DNA of 37,083 nucleotides, from assembly GCA_016712375.1 (NCBI GenBank), contig JADJRE010000024.1:1-37083 (forward strand). The letters run 5' to 3'. The position numbers and the translations under genes are program-made. Positions 36,735 through 37,083 of this stretch are shown here, piece by piece (the stretch's first letter is position 1; every line of letters starts with the position of its first letter). Source of the stretch: Rhodospirillales bacterium. GTDB lineage: Bacteria > Pseudomonadota > Alphaproteobacteria > Rhodospirillales > Defluviicoccaceae. Below the pieces are notes generated by a model. It was not told the origin of the DNA. It did not search any database and was given only the letters and a program-made list of their open reading frames with translations.

Positions 36735-37076
36735 ATGCGTCCGTCGGACTTCAAGCGGTGGCGCAAATCGCTTGAACTCTCGCAGAAGGAAGCGGCAGAA
36801 GCCCTCGGCCTGAAGCGCCGGATGGTGCAATACTACGAGAAGGGCGAGCGTGACGGCGAAAGGTGGAAGTACCCAAGGCCGTGCGTCGCCTGCTCCGCCC
36901 TCGCCGCCGGCGTCGCTGATTACCACGGTCCTACGCCCCGGTCGCAAACCGCGCGGGCGCCCGCTGGCGACATCGATGCCGAGCCCCAGGACAATGGCGG
37001 CGTCTATCAGCCGAAAGCAAAGGGCTGCAACGTCTCCGCAAGACGGAAGGCATCAGACGCGAGGCCACCCCAATAA
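36735..37076 (+). CDS. Small helix-turn-helix (XRE-type) regulator, probable compensating indels
   Basis: A 113-residue protein, at the right edge of the window, with an N-terminal Cro/C1-type HTH: SDFKRWRKSLELSQKEAAEA and LGLKRRMVQYYEKGER at about residues 4-40. The ATG has an excellent AAGGAG site 6 bases upstream. After GERDG the written frame gives RWKYPRPCV. The adjacent frame gives KVEVPKAVR, which fits better before the in-frame ACSALAAGVADYHG. This suggests a missing base near 36860 and a compensating change near 36884. The C-terminal half after DYHGP is low-complexity and unrecognised. Upstream palindromes suggest autoregulation. Confidence 0.8.
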   Translation: MRPSDFKRWRKSLELSQKEAAEALGLKRRMVQYYEKGERDGERWKYPRPCVACSALAAGVADYHGPTPRSQTARAPAGDIDAEPQDNGGVYQPKAKGCNVSARRKASDARPPQ

Positions 37077-37083
37077 ACAGGGT

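Overview
The window is about 37 kb of GC-rich chromosomal DNA from an alphaproteobacterium, most plausibly of the Rhodospirillales type. This rests on gene order and protein style: glnB-glnA, a cysG-DUF2849-cysI-DUF934-cysH sulfur operon, infA-maf-rng-yacG, a CheB-CheR-PAS-HWE kinase with its receiver, and a cytosolic globin-coupled chemoreceptor. I see no tRNA, rRNA, insertion sequence, phage gene or CRISPR array.

Layout. 1-2007 (+): glnB and glnA (nitrogen sensing and glutamine synthesis) closed by a strong terminator. 2079-4214 (-): a globin/MCP/PilZ-like chemoreceptor. 4327-9076 (-): assimilatory sulfate/sulfite reduction with siroheme synthesis, preceded by an AT-rich control region containing a palindrome. 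9285-13401 (-): CBS protein, single-domain receiver and a large CheB-CheR-PAS-HWE kinase. 13402-14200: no convincing gene, one strong hairpin. 14201-18688 (+): parE, a potassium channel, an internally deleted zinc alcohol dehydrogenase and an O-methyltransferase. 18704-23620 (-): FecR-like protein, hemN, aminotransferase and a gamma-glutamyltransferase-like lipoprotein. 23613-25791 (+): M48 peptidase with TPR-like region and a DsbA-like thiol oxidoreductase. 25638-27824 (-): copD, copC and a membrane methyltransferase. 27900-30206 (-): yacG, rng, maf, infA. 30328-35955 (-): a compact polysaccharide operon (NodB-glycosyltransferase fusion, DegT aminotransferase, Gfo/Idh dehydrogenase, hexapeptide acyltransferase, second NodB deacetylase). 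35956-37076: a control region with paired palindromes and a small HTH regulator.

The polysaccharide operon reads as a pathway. The dehydrogenase, aminotransferase and acetyltransferase resemble the WbpB/WbpE/WbpD trio that makes a 3-acetamido sugar nucleotide, followed by a glycosyltransferase and two deacetylase-fold proteins. The sulfur block converts (P)APS to sulfide using siroheme made by CysG.

A property of the whole window is a high number of single-base indels. At least eight otherwise well conserved genes are broken or locally recoded, often next to G/C runs, and in three genes a second indel restores the frame within about 25-70 bases. I read these as sequence or assembly errors rather than biology and annotate the interrupted genes as single reconstructed units. 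The best leads beyond that are the altered NodB active site in the fusion protein, the CysH lacking one iron-sulfur cysteine, the dehydrogenase lacking its Rossmann core, the globin/MCP/PilZ architecture, and the palindromes upstream of the HTH gene.
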